DNA from: UBA8437 sp003445035
GTDB lineage: Bacteria; Planctomycetota; Planctomycetia; Planctomycetales; Planctomycetaceae
Assembly (NCBI GenBank): GCA_937901285.1
Contig: CALCHI010000482.1
Location: 1 to 13,411, forward strand
Length of the DNA: 13,411 nucleotides
Reading direction: 5' to 3'
Shown here: positions 1 to 6,436 of the stretch, one piece after another
Numbering within the stretch: position 1 is the first letter of the stretch
Layout of the letters: every line of letters starts with the position of its first letter
Made by a program: the position numbers and the translations under genes
The notes under the pieces: generated by a model
What the model saw: the letters and a program-made list of their open reading frames with translations, nothing else
What the model was told of the DNA's origin: nothing
Database searches by the model: none

Positions 1-1
1 C

Positions 2-166
2 CTGTCGCTGCACTCGGCGGGCACCAACCAGACTGACACGACCAAGTACTCGGTCGTGTTCACCTACCGATCGGCTGACAATCCGCCGTCGCCCGGAAGC
101 CGCTCCGCTTCGCTCTCCGGAATTCCGCTGGCCGCACCACCGGACACATCCTCCGGACCACTCTGA
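2..166 (+). CDS. C-terminal fragment of a probable phytanoyl-CoA dioxygenase (PhyH)-like protein, 5' end outside window
   Basis: The frame is open from the left edge and ends at TGA 164-166, giving 54 visible residues. The start of the fragment reads LSLHSAGTNQTD, followed by KYSVVFTYRSADNPPSPG. This resembles the C-terminal end of PhyH-family Fe(II)/2-oxoglutarate oxygenases, where the last iron-binding His sits in an 'LHxxGxN' motif and a basic residue about ten positions later contacts 2-oxoglutarate; here a Lys sits at +11. Bases 2-63 lie outside the transporter gene on the other strand, so that part is not an antisense shadow. Bases 64-166 overlap the low-complexity C-terminus of the transporter with wobble positions facing each other, so the last ~34 residues are less certain. 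The family call rests on a short tail and is tentative; that a coding sequence ends here is more likely than the exact family. Confidence 0.45.
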   Translation: MSLHSAGTNQTDTTKYSVVFTYRSADNPPSPGSRSASLSGIPLAAPPDTSSGPL

Positions 167-2817
167 TTCCATCGGCGGCTCAGGGGTCCCAGTCGGCCCC
201 GGTACAGCAGGATCAACCAGGCCGGAACCAGGATCGGCATCACAACCATCGTGTCCAGCAGCACGCCGAAGGCCAGCGCGAAGCCCAGTTGCTGCATGCC
301 GACCAGCGAACCGGACAGCAGGGACGAGAACGTGCCGGCCATGATGACGCCACAACCGGCAATGATGCTGCCGGTCTTCTTCAACGCCTCCACCACGCCT
401 CCGACCAACCCGTGCTCGAGTTGCTCCTCCTCGATCCGTGTCATCAGGAAGATGTTGTAGTCCTCTCCGACGGCGATCAGGATCGTGAACAGGAACATCG
501 GCACCTTCCAGTCCAACCCACCAAATTCGTCGGGATCTCCCACCACGTGTTCGAAGACCACGAATGTCACGCCCAGCGCGGCGAAGTAACTGAAGAAGAC
601 CCCGATGATCAGGTACAGCGAAATTCCCGGACGACGCAACAGCACCAGCAGAATCGCGTAGACTCCGATCAGGACCAGCACGTCGATGCGAATCTGATCC
701 GAATCGGTCACGTCCTTCAGATCGCGAATGCTGGCCGTCGATCCGATCGAGAGCAGGCTGGTGCGTTGATCTGCCGGTGCTCCCTCGACGGATGTCCCGG
801 CTTCCCCTGGCTCGTCTTCGGTGTCACTGGACTCCGGATCGACAGCCGGACGACTGGTCGCGATGAAGCCGAGAACATGATTCTCGAGATCGCTGATTTG
901 CTGGATACTGTCGCGTGAGAACGGGTCCTCATCGAAGACCACGTCGACTCGTGTGACCCAGGCCTCGGGTTCGACCGGTTCGTCTTCCTCCTCGCCGCCG
1001 ATCTCCGAGGTCGGGACGTCCAGTTCCGCGACGTAGTGTTGCCGAATCCGCTGTCGCCGAATCCGACGTTCGATTCGGCTTCCGGTCAATCCGCTGCCTC
1101 CGTCGAGACCGTAGGGGTGCGTGAAACTGCGAACATCGGCCAGCTTCAATTCCTCCCGTTTCTGCTCGAGGAACCCCGTCAGCCTTTCGATGAACTCGCG
1201 TCCGTCGGAGGAGGCGAAATCGAGCGAGTCGTTTTCCAGCAGCAAGGTGACAGGACCGGCGTTGCCGGCCGGAAAATGCTTCTGGACCTCGGCCGCCCCA
1301 CGCACACTGGGATTGTCCTGGGGAAGTTCGGAGAGCAACCCGTAACTGAGCGACGTGTAGTGCCATGCACCCCACGCAGCAAAGGGGGCCATCAACAGCA
1401 CGCTGCCGAGCCAGATCGTACCGGGGAACCGGACCAGCACCGTGGCCAGCCAGTCCCATCCGGCCTGCACGGGGTTGCTGCGGATCCAGCGTCCGATCGG
1501 ATCATCGGTTGCCACCCACCCGGCTCTACCGCCACCACCGGCACCGGGACGACGTGGCCAGAACGCCCAGCGATCGGCCAGCCTCAACAGCGTCGGTGTG
1601 AACGTCAATGCCGCAGCCAGCACGACAGCCAGGCCAAAGGCGATCCCCACGCCGGCCTGCCGGAACTTGCCGAACTGGGCGAAGACCATCATTCCGATCC
1701 CACACATCACGGTGCCGGCACTGGCCGTCAGTGCGGCTCCCACCCGCGAGAGCGCCTGTTCGAGTGCCACGACGACCGAAGACGTGGCGTCCGCCTCGGT
1801 CGTCTGCGTATCCAGTTCCTCGCGATATCTGGCGATCAGAAAAAAGCAATAATCCACTCCGGCCCCGTAACACAACACCGTCACATAGACTTCGATCCCC
1901 CGGAACAGATCCACGACACCCCACTGGGCGCCCAACTGCAGCAGGCTCATCGCAATCTGAACGGCCACCACGACAGTCACCAGCGGGATCACCGCAACCA
2001 CCGGTGCCCGATAGAGCACCACCAGCAGGATCACCACCAGGACGACCGTCCAGAACTCCGTTGCTTCGGCACTGTCATCGCTGGCCCGCAGCATGTCGCG
2101 ACCGACCGTCGCCTCGCCACTGGTCGCCACCCCCAACCGCTGCTGGATGACGCGAGGATTCAATCCGGCCTCCTCCCATGCGGGCAGGTCACGTGACCAG
2201 ATCGTTCCCACCGCCTGGCCGACCTCGTTGCGGATCAATCGCTCGATCGCCTCGATCGTCTTGCGGTTCTCCCGATTGAGGAACTCCGTGGTCAACTCGA
2301 CAATCACCAGCGACGCCCGACCGTCTCGACTCTCCAGCAGCTTGCCGATCTTCCGGTCACGGAAAGTGCGAACGTCATTGATCAGCGAGGGCACCCTCCT
2401 CGACTTGCTCTTCCCCGATCCTTCCTCCCCTTCCTCCCCTTCCTCAACGCCATCCTCGTCGTCGCCTTCGTCCTCCCCCGCCTTGGCCAAGCCTCCCATC
2501 GACTCGGCCAATGAGACAATCTCCGGGGCCAACACTTCGTCGATGAACCGCCGATCGTCGTCGTTGAGCCGATCGTCGTCGGCCTTGCAGTTGACCACGA
2601 TCACCACGCGGCTGGGCACCGTCTCGCCCCAGGCTCGCTCGAAGAGCCCCTCGCCCTGTCGGCTCGGCGAGTCGGCTGGCAGAAACGCGAATTCGCCCGA
2701 GGTGACTACGTCGTCAAGCTTCGGAGCCGCCCAGGAACTGGCCAGCAGCAGCAGCACCCAGCCGGCCAGCCACGCGGGCCAGAAGCGCACAACGACAGCG
2801 GCCAGCCGAGCAAACAT
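64..2817 (-). CDS. MMPL/RND-superfamily membrane transporter
   Basis: The 917-residue protein has the duplicated RND layout. TM1 is at about 10-32, followed by a first extracytoplasmic domain to about 253 and a TM bundle at about 254-415. A second copy has a TM at about 466-488, an extracytoplasmic domain at about 490-705 and a TM bundle at about 710-872. Each half carries the MMPL-type Asp-Tyr proton-relay motif: GVDYCFFLIARYREE (D322-Y323) and GEDYNIFLMTRIEEE (D786-Y787). MMPL proteins use proton motive force to export lipids or hydrophobic molecules across the inner membrane; the substrate cannot be read here. Unusual are very acidic inserts in the extracytoplasmic domains (about 114-133, 608-618 and 660-680), the first partly built from a 9-bp tandem repeat. 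The start is ATG at 2815-2817, with no convincing Shine-Dalgarno sequence. It lies 93 nt downstream of nnrD and has its own promoter candidate. It is probably not functionally tied to nnrD/larB. Confidence 0.9.
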   Translation of the reverse strand: MFARLAAVVVRFWPAWLAGWVLLLLASSWAAPKLDDVVTSGEFAFLPADSPSRQGEGLFERAWGETVPSRVVIVVNCKADDDRLNDDDRRFIDEVLAPEIVSLAESMGGLAKAGEDEGDDEDGVEEGEEGEEGSGKSKSRRVPSLINDVRTFRDRKIGKLLESRDGRASLVIVELTTEFLNRENRKTIEAIERLIRNEVGQAVGTIWSRDLPAWEEAGLNPRVIQQRLGVATSGEATVGRDMLRASDDSAEATEFWTVVLVVILLVVLYRAPVVAVIPLVTVVVAVQIAMSLLQLGAQWGVVDLFRGIEVYVTVLCYGAGVDYCFFLIARYREELDTQTTEADATSSVVVALEQALSRVGAALTASAGTVMCGIGMMVFAQFGKFRQAGVGIAFGLAVVLAAALTFTPTLLRLADRWAFWPRRPGAGGGGRAGWVATDDPIGRWIRSNPVQAGWDWLATVLVRFPGTIWLGSVLLMAPFAAWGAWHYTSLSYGLLSELPQDNPSVRGAAEVQKHFPAGNAGPVTLLLENDSLDFASSDGREFIERLTGFLEQKREELKLADVRSFTHPYGLDGGSGLTGSRIERRIRRQRIRQHYVAELDVPTSEIGGEEEDEPVEPEAWVTRVDVVFDEDPFSRDSIQQISDLENHVLGFIATSRPAVDPESSDTEDEPGEAGTSVEGAPADQRTSLLSIGSTASIRDLKDVTDSDQIRIDVLVLIGVYAILLVLLRRPGISLYLIIGVFFSYFAALGVTFVVFEHVVGDPDEFGGLDWKVPMFLFTILIAVGEDYNIFLMTRIEEEQLEHGLVGGVVEALKKTGSIIAGCGVIMAGTFSSLLSGSLVGMQQLGFALAFGVLLDTMVVMPILVPAWLILLYRGRLGPLSRRWNQSGPEDVSGGAASGIPESEAERLPGDGGLSADR
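2422..2445. repeat. Short tandem repeat, 9-bp unit, 2.7 copies, inside the transporter gene
   Basis: On the plus strand the unit TTCCTCCCC occurs at 2422-2430 and 2431-2439, then a partial copy TTCCTC at 2440-2445. On the coding (minus) strand it encodes repeated Gly-Glu-Glu in the acidic loop of the transporter (around residues 125-133). The unit is a multiple of three, so copy-number change would lengthen or shorten the loop without shifting the frame. Confidence 0.8.
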
Positions 2818-2867
2818 ATTTCAGGACCACCCGTGGAGTGCATCAACCGAAGACATGAGGAGACCCT

Positions 2868-2882
2868 CCGGTCGCAAACCGG
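2868..2882 (-). other. Small stem-loop in the transporter 5' leader
   Basis: The sequence CCGGTCGCAAACCGG has 5-bp arms and a 5-nt loop. It begins just downstream of the predicted -10 element of the transporter promoter (2885-2890), so it overlaps the expected transcript start. There is no T-tract. It could equally be chance in GC-rich DNA. Confidence 0.25.
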
Positions 2883-2884
2883 CC

Positions 2885-2914
2885 ATGATAGGGAGAGCCA
2901 ATTCCGACAGTCAA
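2885..2914 (-). promoter_or_regulatory. Candidate sigma-70 promoter for the MMPL transporter
   Basis: Read on the minus strand: -35 TTGACT (plus 2909-2914), an 18-nt spacer, and -10 TATCAT (plus 2885-2890). Each hexamer matches the sigma-70 consensus at five of six positions. The -35 box contains the nnrD stop codon. Predicted transcription starts near 2878 and leaves a leader of about 60 nt. This suggests the transporter can be transcribed separately from larB-nnrD. Confidence 0.5.
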
Positions 2915-3810
2915 TTCTCGCCCGAGGCGATCCCGTCACCTCCCTCATCACCAATCGCACACCAGGCCGCGGGAATCCAGTCGGGCAGGTCCGATGCGAT
3001 CAGTCCCGACTGCCCGAGTTCCAGGCTGGCCAGATCCGCGGCCAGCCCGTGCAGATACACTCCCAGCCACGCCGCGTCGAAGGAACTCATTCCCCGGGCC
3101 AACAGTCCCGTGACCAGTCCGGTCAGCACATCGCCACTGCCACCGGTGGCCAGGCCGCTGTTGCCCGTCTCATTGATCACCTGACGCCGCCCGTCGGTGA
3201 TCACCGTACCGGCGCCCTTCAGCACCACCACCGCGCCACTCCGCACAGCCAATTCGGCGGCCAGCCCCTGGCGATCCGCCTCGACACTCGACACGTCGGT
3301 CCCGAGCAACCGGGCCATTTCGCCCGGGTGCGGCGTCAGCACTCGCTCTCCGGCCGCCACGGGATCGGAGTCGAGAGTGCCCACGGCGGCCAGGGCATTC
3401 AGCGCGTCGGCGTCGATCACCAGGGGACCGGCAAGATTGACGAAAAGCGACGAGGCGATCGTCTCCAGGGTCTCGCACCGTCCCCAACCCGGCCCAATTG
3501 CCACCGCCGAAGCCTCCACGGAAGCCTCTCTCAACAACTCCTCCGCCTCGCCCGAGATCCGTCCCGCATCATCCTCGGGAAGTGGCAACAGCAGGTAGGA
3601 TGGTTCGATCGATCCGACCACCGACACCAGGCTCGCCGGAACCGCAACGCTCACCAGCCCCGCTCCCGATCTCAGGGCACCCAGCCCCGCCAGTGCCGCG
3701 GCACCGCTCATCCCCCGACTCCCGGCGGCGATCAGCACGCGACCGAAAGTCCCCTTGTGTCCGGCCGCGGGCCTCTCGGGAAGCGGTGGACTGCCGTTGA
3801 ACGTCTCCAT
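2911..3810 (-). CDS. nnrD: ADP-dependent NAD(P)H-hydrate dehydratase (CARKD/YjeF C-terminal family)
   Basis: This repair enzyme dehydrates damaged NADHX/NADPHX (S-form hydrates) back to NADH/NADPH using ADP or ATP. The 299-residue protein covers the whole dehydratase domain: a GHKGTFGRVLIAAGS-type nucleotide-binding start (17-31), DADALN (133-138), TPHPGEMARL (159-168) and the catalytic Gly-rich stretch GNSGLATGGSGDVLTG (216-231, with Asp227 as the likely base). The epimerase half (NnrE/YjeF N-terminal), often fused in bacteria, is absent, so NnrE must lie elsewhere. The ATG at 3808-3810 is chosen because the family alignment starts there, it sits 2 nt after the larB stop, and GAGGG lies about 9 nt upstream. 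A longer in-frame extension to 4005 runs antisense-like through larB and is Arg/Gly-rich, so it is rejected. It is almost certainly co-transcribed with larB. Confidence 0.92.
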   Translation of the reverse strand: METFNGSPPLPERPAAGHKGTFGRVLIAAGSRGMSGAAALAGLGALRSGAGLVSVAVPASLVSVVGSIEPSYLLLPLPEDDAGRISGEAEELLREASVEASAVAIGPGWGRCETLETIASSLFVNLAGPLVIDADALNALAAVGTLDSDPVAAGERVLTPHPGEMARLLGTDVSSVEADRQGLAAELAVRSGAVVVLKGAGTVITDGRRQVINETGNSGLATGGSGDVLTGLVTGLLARGMSSFDAAWLGVYLHGLAADLASLELGQSGLIASDLPDWIPAAWCAIGDEGGDGIASGEN

Positions 3811-3812
3811 CG

Positions 3813-4607
3813 TCACCCGCCCTCTGCGTCGGAGACCGCGGCCCCCCGTGCGATCAGTCCGGCGACGAATCCGGCCTTGAAGCCGGCATCGATGTTGACC
3901 ACCGTGACGTTGGCGGCGCAGCTGTTGAGCATCCCCAGCAACGCGGCCAGGCCTCCCAGGGCTGCTCCGTATCCGACACTCGTTGGCACTGCCACCACCG
4001 GGCACGCCACCCAGCCCCCCACCACGCTCGGCAACGCGCCCTCCATTCCCGCAGCCACCACGATGGCATCGGCCGAGGCCAGGCGGTCACGTCGCTCGAG
4101 CAAACGGTGTGGGCCGGCCACCCCCACGTCCTCGAGACAGTCGACACCGCATCGCATCCACCGCAACGTCTCCACAGCCTCCTCGGCCACCGGTCGGTCA
4201 CTGGTCCCGGCCGTCACCACCAGCACACGCCCTCGTGTCTCCGGTCCCGGATCGCGGTTCCATCGCACGCAACCGGCCACGCGGTTCCATTCCACTTCGG
4301 GAAACCGCTCCACCAGGGCCTCGCCCTGCTCGTCGCTGACTCGGGTCGCCAGGCAGTCTTGTCCCGCTTCAGACAACGCAGCGAAGATCTCGACCACCGA
4401 CGCGACCGTCTTCCCCTCGGAGTAGACCACCTCGGGGTACCCGCAACGGGCCAACCGGTCCAGGTCAACCCGGGCCGACTCGAGCTCGGCCGTCGACGGT
4501 GCGGATCCAGGCCCGGCCAACTGCGCCAGCGCAGCCGCCCAGTCCGGATCGCTCCATCCACCTTGCTCACCCTGCCGCAGCAGGTCCTTCAACTGGTCCA
4601 GGATCAT
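3813..4607 (-). CDS. larB: Nickel pincer cofactor biosynthesis protein LarB
   Basis: LarB carboxylates and hydrolyses nicotinic acid adenine dinucleotide to pyridinium-3,5-biscarboxylic acid mononucleotide, the first step to the nickel-pincer cofactor of lactate racemase-type enzymes. The 264-residue protein has the family start MILDQLKDLL, then RCGYPEVVYSEGKT (54-67). A PurE-like domain follows, with TAGTSDRPVAEEA (132-144), DVGVAGPHRLL (160-170), GMEGALPSVV (187-196, Glu189) and MLNSCAANVTVVNIDAGF (226-243). Cys230 in the last motif matches the Cys that forms the substrate adduct in characterised LarB. The ATG at 4605-4607 is preferred over an upstream GTG at 4670: it fits the family N-terminus, has GGGAG 5 nt upstream, and lies downstream of a -10-like element. 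No larC, larE or larA is in the window. It may serve a cofactor-dependent enzyme elsewhere. Confidence 0.9.
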   Translation of the reverse strand: MILDQLKDLLRQGEQGGWSDPDWAAALAQLAGPGSAPSTAELESARVDLDRLARCGYPEVVYSEGKTVASVVEIFAALSEAGQDCLATRVSDEQGEALVERFPEVEWNRVAGCVRWNRDPGPETRGRVLVVTAGTSDRPVAEEAVETLRWMRCGVDCLEDVGVAGPHRLLERRDRLASADAIVVAAGMEGALPSVVGGWVACPVVAVPTSVGYGAALGGLAALLGMLNSCAANVTVVNIDAGFKAGFVAGLIARGAAVSDAEGG

Positions 4608-4612
4608 CCCGG

Positions 4613-4617
4613 CTCCC
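4613..4617 (-). promoter_or_regulatory. Ribosome binding site deciding the larB start
   Basis: On the minus strand GGGAG lies 5 nt upstream of ATG 4607. The alternative GTG at 4670 has no comparable sequence upstream. Confidence 0.5.
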
Positions 4618-4646
4618 GCTTGGTGACACCCGATTTTCGATTCTCC

Positions 4647-4652
4647 ATCATA
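4647..4652 (-). promoter_or_regulatory. Possible -10 element for larB-nnrD
   Basis: TATGAT on the minus strand matches five of six -10 consensus bases and lies about 40 nt upstream of the larB ATG, in the divergent region shared with the aminopeptidase gene. No recognisable -35 hexamer sits at 16-18 nt, so this is weak. Confidence 0.27.
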
Positions 4653-4692
4653 CTCGCCCGTCGACACCACGAGCAGCCAGCCGGTGACGGTA

Positions 4693-4719
4693 TTCGCGCG
4701 GTCTCCGGTTCGCTAGGAT
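4693..4719 (+). promoter_or_regulatory. Candidate promoter for the aminopeptidase-acc run
   Basis: TTCGCG (4693-4698) and TAGGAT (4714-4719) are separated by 15 nt. The consensus match is weak, but the layout (TT.CG, then GGTC, then TTC.CTAG.ATG) resembles the better promoter at 8880-8907. Predicted transcription would begin near 4726, directly at an inverted repeat. Confidence 0.35.
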
Positions 4720-4726
4720 GGCCGTT

Positions 4727-4742
4727 GGGCGGCAACCCGCCC
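4727..4742 (+). other. Stem-loop at the predicted 5' end of the aminopeptidase transcript
   Basis: GGGCGG-CAAC-CCGCCC is a perfect 6-bp GC-only stem with a 4-nt loop, starting about 8 nt after the candidate -10 box and ending 31 nt before the ATG. A 5'-terminal stem can protect mRNA from decay; that role here is inference. Confidence 0.4.
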
Positions 4743-4773
4743 TCCGAACTCGCCTCACCTGCATACGACTGCC

Positions 4774-5892
4774 ATGTCCCAGGCCCGATTCACCCGCCGA
4801 CGACGCAGCCTGATCGCACGGATCCGTAAGCTCGGCCTGCCAGCCCTGCTGGTGACCGATGAATCCAACGTGACCTGGTTGACGGGGTTCACCGGTGACA
4901 GCAGCTACCTGCTGATCGGCCCGAAACTGGGTGTGTTGATCAGCGACACGCGATACACGGTCCAGATTGCCGAGGAGTGTTCCGGGCTGGACGTGGAGAT
5001 TCGTGACGCCCGCCGTCCGATGCACGACGCGGTCGCCACCGTCGCGACCGCCGCCAAACTCGGTGCTCTCGGGTTCGAAGCCCATTCCACCAGCATGGCC
5101 ACCTGGGAGCGGATCTCCGGAGCGATCTCCGGTTCCGACGGATCCCCGGAACTGGTCTCCGTCGGCATGCTCGTCAACGAACTCCGCGCCAGGAAGGACT
5201 CCGGCGAAATCGCCGAAATCCGGCTCGCGGTTCACCAGGCCGAACGTGGCTTTGCCGCCATGGTGTCGGTACTCGAGGCCGACAAGACCGAACTCGAGGT
5301 GGCCCACGAACTCGAACACCTGATGCGACGATTCGGGGCCGAGGGCCCGGCCTTCGAGCCGATCGTCGCCGTGGGACCACGGGCGGCACTCCCGCACGCT
5401 CGTCCCGGATCCACCCTTATCGGCGACTCCGGATTCGTGCTGTTCGACTGGGGTGCCAAGACCACAGGCGGCTATCGCAGTGACTTGACGCGTGTTTTGC
5501 TCACCAGTAAGATCCCGCCGAAACTCGAGGCAATCTATGGGGTTGTGTTGAATGCCCAGCGTCAGGGCATCAAGGCGATCCGCCCCGGAGCGACCCTGAA
5601 ATCGGTCGATCGGGCTGCCCGTCGTGTCATCGAAAACGCAGGCTACGGCAAGTTCTTCGGGCATGGACTCGGGCATGGCATCGGCTTGGATATCCACGAG
5701 GAACCACGATTCAGTCCCGTCGCCGAAGGTGTCCTCGAACCCGGAATGGTGATCACCGTCGAACCGGGCATCTATCTCCCCGGTTGGGGTGGTGTTCGAA
5801 TCGAAGACGACGTCCTGGTGACCCGGGACGGCCACGAGGTCCTGACCAGCGTTCCCAAGCGATTCGAAGACGCCGTCGTCCAGATCGCCTGA
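4774..5892 (+). CDS. M24 family metallopeptidase (Xaa-Pro aminopeptidase/dipeptidase type)
   Basis: This is a cytoplasmic dimetal peptidase that probably cleaves N-terminal residues before proline, or Xaa-Pro dipeptides. The 372 residues comprise a creatinase-like N-terminal domain (about 10-135, with TDESNVTWLTGFTGDSSYLL near 28-47) and a pita-bread catalytic domain (about 145-370). The five expected metal ligands are present: Asp225 (FDWGAK), Asp237 (GYRSDLTR), His301 (HGLGHGIGLDIHE), Glu330 (VEPGIY) and Glu344 (VRIEDD). The catalytic histidines also appear present: His208 in LPHARPG and His308. Length and motifs look complete. The ATG at 4774 lacks a clear Shine-Dalgarno sequence. It heads a same-strand run with accB and accC; in many Firmicutes an M24 peptidase, efp, accB and accC occur in that order, but here no efp lies between. 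Whether it is PepP-like or PepQ-like cannot be settled from motifs alone. Confidence 0.9.
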   Translation: MSQARFTRRRRSLIARIRKLGLPALLVTDESNVTWLTGFTGDSSYLLIGPKLGVLISDTRYTVQIAEECSGLDVEIRDARRPMHDAVATVATAAKLGALGFEAHSTSMATWERISGAISGSDGSPELVSVGMLVNELRARKDSGEIAEIRLAVHQAERGFAAMVSVLEADKTELEVAHELEHLMRRFGAEGPAFEPIVAVGPRAALPHARPGSTLIGDSGFVLFDWGAKTTGGYRSDLTRVLLTSKIPPKLEAIYGVVLNAQRQGIKAIRPGATLKSVDRAARRVIENAGYGKFFGHGLGHGIGLDIHEEPRFSPVAEGVLEPGMVITVEPGIYLPGWGGVRIEDDVLVTRDGHEVLTSVPKRFEDAVVQIA

Positions 5893-5940
5893 CACACATT
5901 GTCCCAATCTCCTTCCTCTCCCGTTGCGGAACTCTCGCCG

Positions 5941-6390
5941 ATGGCAGATGAACAGGCATTCGACCTCGAAAAAATCAGAGAACTGATCACCCTGATGGAC
6001 GAACACGGGCTGAGTGAAATCAGCCTGAGCCAGGGTGACCAGAGCTGGAAACTGCGGAGAGGTGCGACCGAAGCGGTCCCCATGATCAGTGCTGCCCCGC
6101 CACAGGCCGGTGGTGCCGGCGGCGGAGACGACCAACCGGACGAGCCGACAATTCCGACCATCAATTCGCCAACCGTCGGCACCTTCTATTCGGCCCCCAG
6201 CCCCGACGATCCTCCCTTCGTCAAGGTTGGACAGGCCGTCTCACCCGATTCGGTCGTCTGCATCGTCGAGGCGATGAAGGTCTTCAACCAGATCCAGGCC
6301 GAGACCGCCGGGACCATCGTCGAAGTGCTTGTCGAAGACGGCGACGCCGTCGAGTTCGGACAACCGCTCTTCCGCATTCAGCCGACCTGA
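5941..6390 (+). CDS. accB: Biotin carboxyl carrier protein of acetyl-CoA carboxylase
   Basis: AccB carries the biotin that AccC carboxylates and presents it to the carboxyltransferase for malonyl-CoA synthesis. From ATG 5941 the protein has 149 residues. The N-terminal helix FDLEKIRELITLMDEHGLSE (7-26) and SLSQGDQSWKLRRG are typical of AccB. A short Pro/Gly-rich linker (about 50-72) follows, then the biotinyl/lipoyl domain (about 76-149). Biotin would attach to Lys113 in IVEAMKVFNQI. An in-frame TTG at 5899, 6 nt after the peptidase stop, would add 14 residues; neither start has a good Shine-Dalgarno sequence, and the ATG gives the more usual N-terminus. It is surely co-transcribed with accC, 46 nt downstream. 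Confidence 0.93.
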   Translation: MADEQAFDLEKIRELITLMDEHGLSEISLSQGDQSWKLRRGATEAVPMISAAPPQAGGAGGGDDQPDEPTIPTINSPTVGTFYSAPSPDDPPFVKVGQAVSPDSVVCIVEAMKVFNQIQAETAGTIVEVLVEDGDAVEFGQPLFRIQPT

Positions 6391-6436
6391 CCCCTACTCC
6401 CTCAGCCCCAGCAGCCACCCCGTTGGTGACCGTCTC

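Noticed and set aside
1036..2196. 386-codon plus-strand open frame inside the transporter gene
   Set aside because: It is antisense to a gene with clear MMPL motifs, is rich in Arg, His, Gln and Pro, and shows no domain or start signal. It is a GC-rich shadow frame.
3811..4005. Longer nnrD with a 65-residue N-terminal extension
   Set aside because: The extension overlaps larB out of frame and is Arg/Gly-rich; the family N-terminus and a good ribosome binding site fit ATG 3810.
2833..4425. 530-codon plus-strand open frame
   Set aside because: It spans nnrD and larB antisense, although those two genes are in different registers, and its Arg/Thr/Pro/Ser-rich, low-information composition matches no family.
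4608..4773. Riboswitch in the divergent larB/aminopeptidase region
   Set aside because: Only one short GC stem is present; no conserved riboswitch core could be recognised and the space is small.
4648..6135. 495-codon minus-strand open frame over the aminopeptidase and accB
   Set aside because: The sense strand encodes proteins with intact catalytic and biotinylation motifs; the antisense product is Gly/Asp/His-rich with no recognisable motif.
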